A DNA stretch of 8,644 bases from Actinomycetes bacterium (GTDB taxonomy: Bacteria > Actinomycetota > Actinomycetes > Propionibacteriales > Nocardioidaceae): positions 1-8,644 of the forward strand of contig JAHEXN010000134.1 in NCBI GenBank assembly GCA_023252095.1, in the 5' to 3' direction. Each line of letters opens with the position of its first letter. Position 1 is the stretch's first letter. Positions 5,790 to 8,644 of the stretch are shown here, in pieces. A program made the position numbers and the translations under genes. The notes beneath the pieces are model-generated. The model made no database searches. It was not told the origin of the DNA and was given only the letters and a program-made list of their open reading frames with translations.

Positions 5790-6832
5790 TCTCCGTGCTC
5801 GATCTCGTCCCCGTCCGTACCGACCAGGCCACGGGCGACGCCGTCCGCGCCAGCATCGGCCTGGTCCGCGCCGCCGACCGGCTCGGTTTCGAGCGCTACT
5901 GGGTCGCCGAGCACCACAACATGCCGTCGGTCGCCGCCACGAGTCCGCCGGTGCTGATCGCGATGCTCGCCGCTGCCACCGAGCGCATCCGTCTCGGATC
6001 CGGTGGCGTCATGCTGCCGAACCACGCCCCGCTCGCGGTGGCGGAGCAGTTCGCCCTGCTGGAGGCCGCCTTCCCGGGCCGCGTCGATCTCGGCATCGGC
6101 CGCGCCCCCGGGTCCGACCCGGTCACGTCGGTCGCGCTGCGGGGTGCTGCGGGCCGCGGCGACGACGACGTCCGCCTGTTCCCGCAGTACCTCGACGACG
6201 TCGTGGCGCTGATGGGCGCCGAGGGTGTCAAGGTTCCCGTCCCGCAGGCCCTGAGTCGCGGGCCGTACGTCCTCAAGGCGACGCCCGCAGCAGCAAGCGT
6301 GCCGCGGCTCTGGCTGCTCGGGTCGTCGATGTACTCGGCGCAGCTCGCGGCCGAGAAGGGCCTCCCGTACGTCTTCGCGCATCATTTCTCCGGACACGGC
6401 ACCCGCGAGGCACTCGCGTTCTACCGGGAGAACTTCCAGCCCAGCGACCAGCTCGACCGACCGACCACGTTCCTCACCGCCAACGTCGCCGTGGCCCCCA
6501 CGGCCGACGAGGCGCGCGAGCTCGCCCGCCCCAATGCGGTCAACATGGCGCGCCTGCGCGGTGGTCTGCCGATGCATCCGCTCGCGCTCGCCGAGGACCC
6601 GATGGACGACCTGCCGCCGCAGCTCGAGGCCATCGTGGCGTCGTCGTTGCGCCAGGGTGGAGTGGGCGACCCGGGCGCGGTTGCCGCGCACCTGACGGCG
6701 CTGGCCGCGGAGTTCGACGTCGACGAGGTCATGCTGCACCCCATCGCGTCGGAGCACGTCGGTGTGGCGCCGGGCGAGGCGCCCGCGCGTGTGCGCTCGA
6801 TCGAGCTGCTCGCGGAGGCGCTCGCGTCCTGA
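5783..6832 (+). CDS. Luciferase-like (LLM class) flavin-dependent oxidoreductase
   Basis: A protein of 349 residues in the bacterial-luciferase-like monooxygenase superfamily, of the group typified by E. coli YhbW. It is a TIM barrel that uses reduced FMN (or F420 in some actinobacterial relatives) and usually O2. Signature stretches are LSVLDLVPVR (3-12), RYWVAEHHNMP (38-48), GSGGVMLPNHAPL (72-84) and DLGIGRAPGSDP (102-113). The N-terminal LSVLDLVPV is the usual start of this group, which supports GTG 5783. The only other nearby in-frame start is GTG 5795, which would cut this strand. The start lies within a strong hairpin. It follows the FMN reductase in what looks like a two-component reductase/oxygenase pair under TetR control. 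Substrate unknown; the group is mostly uncharacterised. Confidence 0.92.
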   Translation: MRLSVLDLVPVRTDQATGDAVRASIGLVRAADRLGFERYWVAEHHNMPSVAATSPPVLIAMLAAATERIRLGSGGVMLPNHAPLAVAEQFALLEAAFPGRVDLGIGRAPGSDPVTSVALRGAAGRGDDDVRLFPQYLDDVVALMGAEGVKVPVPQALSRGPYVLKATPAAASVPRLWLLGSSMYSAQLAAEKGLPYVFAHHFSGHGTREALAFYRENFQPSDQLDRPTTFLTANVAVAPTADEARELARPNAVNMARLRGGLPMHPLALAEDPMDDLPPQLEAIVASSLRQGGVGDPGAVAAHLTALAAEFDVDEVMLHPIASEHVGVAPGEAPARVRSIELLAEALAS

Positions 6833-6866
6833 TCGCGTCGACGGTGCCGTCGTCGCGCCGAGGCGG

Positions 6867-6895
6867 TGGAAAGTCGGCGTCGTGTGCCCTAGCGT
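6867..6895 (+). promoter_or_regulatory. Putative promoter of the MpaB-like gene
   Basis: TGGAAA (6867-6872) and TAGCGT (6890-6895) with a 17-base spacer resemble a sigma-70-type promoter with a TANNNT -10. The predicted transcription start is near 6902, in the middle of the inverted repeat at 6893-6913. The -35 matches TTGACA at four of six positions only. The 94-base gap after the preceding stop is consistent with an independent transcription unit. Confidence 0.45.
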
Positions 6896-6913
6896 GACAG
6901 CTCTGCTGTCACG
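6893..6913. promoter_or_regulatory. Perfect inverted repeat, candidate operator before MpaB-like gene
   Basis: Arms of 9 bases, CGTGACAGC (6893-6901) and GCTGTCACG (6905-6913), with the spacer TCT. It overlaps the 3' end of the putative -10 box and stops two bases before the Shine-Dalgarno (GAGGAG, 6916-6921). This is the place for a repressor operator. As RNA it could also form a hairpin beside the ribosome binding site. No regulator gene lies next to it; the nearby TetR's candidate operators have a different sequence. Confidence 0.65.
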
Positions 6914-6926
6914 ATGAGGAGAACCC

Positions 6927-7832
6927 ATGCGACTGCCACTGCGCCGTGATCACTGGGAGCGGGAGATCGATCGCCTCGACCCCGTGCGCGACCGGGTGCG
7001 GGTCACCCAGATCCTGGCGATGCACGAGTTCCCCTGGGACCTGCAGCAGGCGCTGAGCTTCGCGCTGTTCCGCACGTACGCGGTGCCGAGCATCGGCCGA
7101 CTGCTGTTCGACACGGGTGAGTTCACGACCGACACGCAGCGGCGGCACGACGACACCGTCCTGATCCTCGAGGGGATCATCGAGCACGGGCCGGACTCCG
7201 ACGCGGGCCGCCAGTCGGTGCGTCGCATGAACCAGATGCACGGCAGCTACGACATCAGCAACGACGACATGCGGTACGTGCTCGCCACCTTCGTCGTGAT
7301 GCCCGTGCGGTGGGTCGACGACTACGGGTACCGCAAGGTCCGGGGGCACGAGGTCACGGCGACGGTCGAGTACTACCGCCGCGTCGGCGCCCTCATGGGC
7401 ATCAAGGACCTGCCGGAGGACTTCGCCGGGTTCGGCCGCCTCCTCGACGCGTACGAGGCCGAGCACTTCACGCCCGACCGCAAGACGCGTGCGGTCGCCG
7501 ACGCGACGCTCGAGCTGCTGACGTCGTTCTACCCGAAGCCGCTCGCTCCGGCGGTCAACGCCTTCGCCCGGAGCCTGATGGACGACCACCTCCTGGCCGC
7601 GTTCGGCTACCGCAAGCCGTCGGCGCCCGTGCGGTGGGCCTCGCGGGCCGCACTGCGTCTTCGGGGACGGTTCATCGCGCTCCTGCCGGCACGTCGCAAG
7701 CCGACCTATGCGCGCGACCTGGCGCGGGTCAAGAGCTACCCGAACGGCCACATCGTGGCGCGGCTCGGGACGTTCCCCGAGACGATGCCGACCGACGACG
7801 CGCTGACCGAGCCAGTCAGCGTGACGGGCTGA
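6927..7832 (+). CDS. MpaB/Lcp-family (DUF2236) oxygenase-like protein
   Basis: A protein of 301 residues of the family named after fungal MpaB and bacterial latex-clearing protein Lcp, whose studied members are haem-dependent oxygenases. Recognisable parts: a first helical region with HEFPWDLQQALSFALFRTYAVP (here residues 33-54, HEFPWDL onward) and the central RRMNQMHGSYDISNDD (99-114), whose His105 is a candidate haem-side residue. DMRYVLATFVVMPVRWVDDYG (113-134) continues as DMRYVLATF and PVRWVDDYG. The C-terminal part is basic and helical. No signal peptide or lipobox is visible, so it is probably cytosolic. The start ATG at 6927 has GAGGAG five bases upstream. It is a stand-alone unit with its own promoter and inverted repeat. 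Its 3' end overlaps pncA by 17 bases on the opposite strand. The substrate is unknown, and haem binding is inferred from the family only. Confidence 0.85.
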   Translation: MRLPLRRDHWEREIDRLDPVRDRVRVTQILAMHEFPWDLQQALSFALFRTYAVPSIGRLLFDTGEFTTDTQRRHDDTVLILEGIIEHGPDSDAGRQSVRRMNQMHGSYDISNDDMRYVLATFVVMPVRWVDDYGYRKVRGHEVTATVEYYRRVGALMGIKDLPEDFAGFGRLLDAYEAEHFTPDRKTRAVADATLELLTSFYPKPLAPAVNAFARSLMDDHLLAAFGYRKPSAPVRWASRAALRLRGRFIALLPARRKPTYARDLARVKSYPNGHIVARLGTFPETMPTDDALTEPVSVTG

Positions 7833-7833
7833 C
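7799..7833. terminator. Possible stem-loop terminator at the convergent gene ends
   Basis: CGCTGAC (7801-7807), GTCAGCG (7815-7821) and GCTGAC (7828-7833) form alternating inverted copies, so the middle copy can pair with either neighbour with a 7-base loop. The region carries the stop codons of both converging genes (TCA at 7816-7818 for pncA, TGA at 7830-7832). No T-tract follows on either strand. A two-way terminator is plausible but unproven, and part of the repetition may come from coding sequence. Confidence 0.35.
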
Positions 7834-8376
7834 CTCCGCGCCGGCGTCGGCCAGCTCCTGACGCACGCGGTCGAGGTTCGCCGGGGTCACGGCGGCCGTG
7901 AGCCCCTCGATCACCCGGACGGCGAAGCCCTCGCGCGCGGCGTCGAGCGCAGTCGCGCGCACGCAGTGGTCCGTCGCGATGCCGACGACGTCGACTCCGG
8001 TGACACCGGCGTCGCGCAGCCAGTCGGCCAGGAGCGTGCCGGCGGCGTCATGGCCCTCGAAGCCCGAGTAGGCGGCCTCGTACTCACCCTTGAAGAACGT
8101 CGCGGCGAAGAGGTCGTCGCGGAGTGGCTCGTGCAGCTCGGCGCCGGGCGTGCCGACGACGCAGTGCCGCGGCCACGAGTCGACGAAGTCGGGCGTCTCG
8201 GAGAAGTGGCTGCCCGGATCGATGTGGTGGTCGCGGGTCGCGACGACGGTCGCGTACTCGCCGGACTCGATCAGCGCGGCGACGTCGGCGGCGACCTGTG
8301 CACCGCCGGCCACGGCCAGGGACCCGCCCTCGCAGAAGTCGTTCTGGACGTCGACCACGATCAACGCAACAGTCAT
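7816..8376 (-). CDS. pncA: Nicotinamidase PncA
   Basis: A cysteine hydrolase of 186 residues that converts nicotinamide to nicotinic acid and ammonia in NAD salvage; in mycobacteria the same enzyme activates pyrazinamide. The numbering almost matches M. tuberculosis PncA. The catalytic triad is D9, K96 (in TFFKGEYEAAYSGF) and C138 (in GIATDHCVRATALDA). The metal ligands are D49, H51, H57 and H71. The N-terminal ALIVVDVQNDFCEGGSLAV is the family signature. The start ATG at 8376 has only a weak purine stretch upstream (CTAGG). It lies 20 bases after the pncB stop on the same strand, so the two salvage enzymes probably share a transcript. Its 3' end overlaps the oppositely oriented MpaB-like gene by 17 bases. 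Confidence 0.96.
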   Translation of the reverse strand: MTVALIVVDVQNDFCEGGSLAVAGGAQVAADVAALIESGEYATVVATRDHHIDPGSHFSETPDFVDSWPRHCVVGTPGAELHEPLRDDLFAATFFKGEYEAAYSGFEGHDAAGTLLADWLRDAGVTGVDVVGIATDHCVRATALDAAREGFAVRVIEGLTAAVTPANLDRVRQELADAGAEVSPSR

Positions 8377-8396
8377 GCGACCAGCCTAGGCGCGGG

Positions 8397-8644
8397 TCAG
8401 ATGAGGACCGTGTCGAGCACGGGGCCGCCGGGGGAGAGCTGGGTCGCGACGAGCGGGAGCTCGGCCATCGCCGACCGGTGGTGAGCGGCGGACTCCCCCA
8501 GGGTCGGGCGGTGCACACGCTCGCCGTCGCGGACGAGCTCGACGAGCAGCGACCGGTCGTCACCGTCGTGCGGAGGCGGCTCGCCCACGCCCACGAGTTC
8601 GGCCTGCGCGACCCCGTCGGTGACCCGGCGCACCGCGTACTTGC
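8397..8644 (-). CDS. pncB: Nicotinate phosphoribosyltransferase PncB, C-terminal fragment (cut by window edge)
   Basis: Only the last 81 codons are in the window; the stop is TGA at 8399-8397 and the frame runs off the right edge. The visible part, beginning KYAVRRVTDGVAQAELVGVG, with LLVELVRDGERV and then HHRSAMAELPLVATQLSPGGPV, matches the C-terminal tail of actinobacterial nicotinate phosphoribosyltransferases (KWALRR..., LLVPLVRDG, H...ELP...LS.G.P). The enzyme joins nicotinic acid to PRPP, making nicotinate mononucleotide, the step after PncA. The catalytic barrel lies outside the window, so its integrity cannot be judged. The adjacency to pncA supports the identification. Confidence 0.85.
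   Translation of the reverse strand, partial: KYAVRRVTDGVAQAELVGVGEPPPHDGDDRSLLVELVRDGERVHRPTLGESAAHHRSAMAELPLVATQLSPGGPVLDTVLI

Noticed and set aside
5155..6928. Long minus-strand open frames opposite the reductase and luciferase-like genes.
   Set aside because: Repetitive Arg/Asp/Gly/His composition mirrors the codon bias of the real genes on the other strand; no recognisable domain or ribosome binding site.
1..8644. Signs of horizontal transfer, mobile elements or a defence island, including the helicase as part of a defence system.
   Set aside because: Composition is uniform throughout; there is no transposase, integrase, tRNA or direct repeat, and the helicase's visible neighbours are housekeeping thiamine genes.

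Overview
The window is very GC-rich (about 70% by eye). Third codon positions are almost always G or C, GTG starts occur, operons are tightly packed, and -10 boxes look like TANNNT. Together with an actinobacterial-type C-terminal PncB fragment and a thiO-thiS-thiG cluster, this points to a high-GC actinobacterium. Nocardioidaceae such as Aeromicrobium or Nocardioides would fit, but the genus is only a guess. The DNA is almost fully coding, with ordinary chromosomal gene content. I see no rRNA, tRNA, CRISPR array, insertion sequence or phage block.

Region by region: (1) 1-1648 (+) is a superfamily 2 DEAD/DEAH-type helicase whose first codons lie outside the window. (2) 1649-1840 is the control region of a thiamine operon: a -10 box, then a TPP riboswitch (THI element) whose conserved 3' end contains the only good Shine-Dalgarno of the first gene. 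(3) 1841-4446 (+) is the thiazole branch of thiamine synthesis: thiO, thiS, thiG and a ThiE/TenI-family gene. Start and stop codons overlap at every junction, so translation is probably coupled. ThiO oxidises glycine to the imine, ThiS-thiocarboxylate gives sulfur, and ThiG condenses these with deoxyxylulose phosphate. The last protein should act next (thiazole tautomerase or thiamine phosphate synthase), but it lacks the hallmark residues of both. (4) 4449-5054 (-) is a TetR regulator, divergent from a flavin module on the + strand: an NAD(P)H:FMN reductase (5188-5739) and a luciferase-like flavin-dependent oxidoreductase (5783-6832). The divergent gap holds two similar 18-bp inverted repeats on either side of a -10 box, good candidates for the TetR operators. 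A perfect 16-bp hairpin covers the start codon of the luciferase-like gene. (5) 6927-7832 (+) is an MpaB/Lcp-family oxygenase with its own promoter and a perfect 9-bp inverted repeat just before its ribosome binding site. (6) 7816-8644 (-) is NAD salvage: pncA (nicotinamidase, with all catalytic and metal residues) preceded by the 3' end of pncB. pncA converges on the oxygenase gene with a 17-bp overlap.

Most of this is well-understood metabolism. The less ordinary features are the start-codon hairpin at 5753-5789, the unusual ThiE/TenI active site, the paired operators at 5114-5164, and the inverted repeat at 6893-6913.
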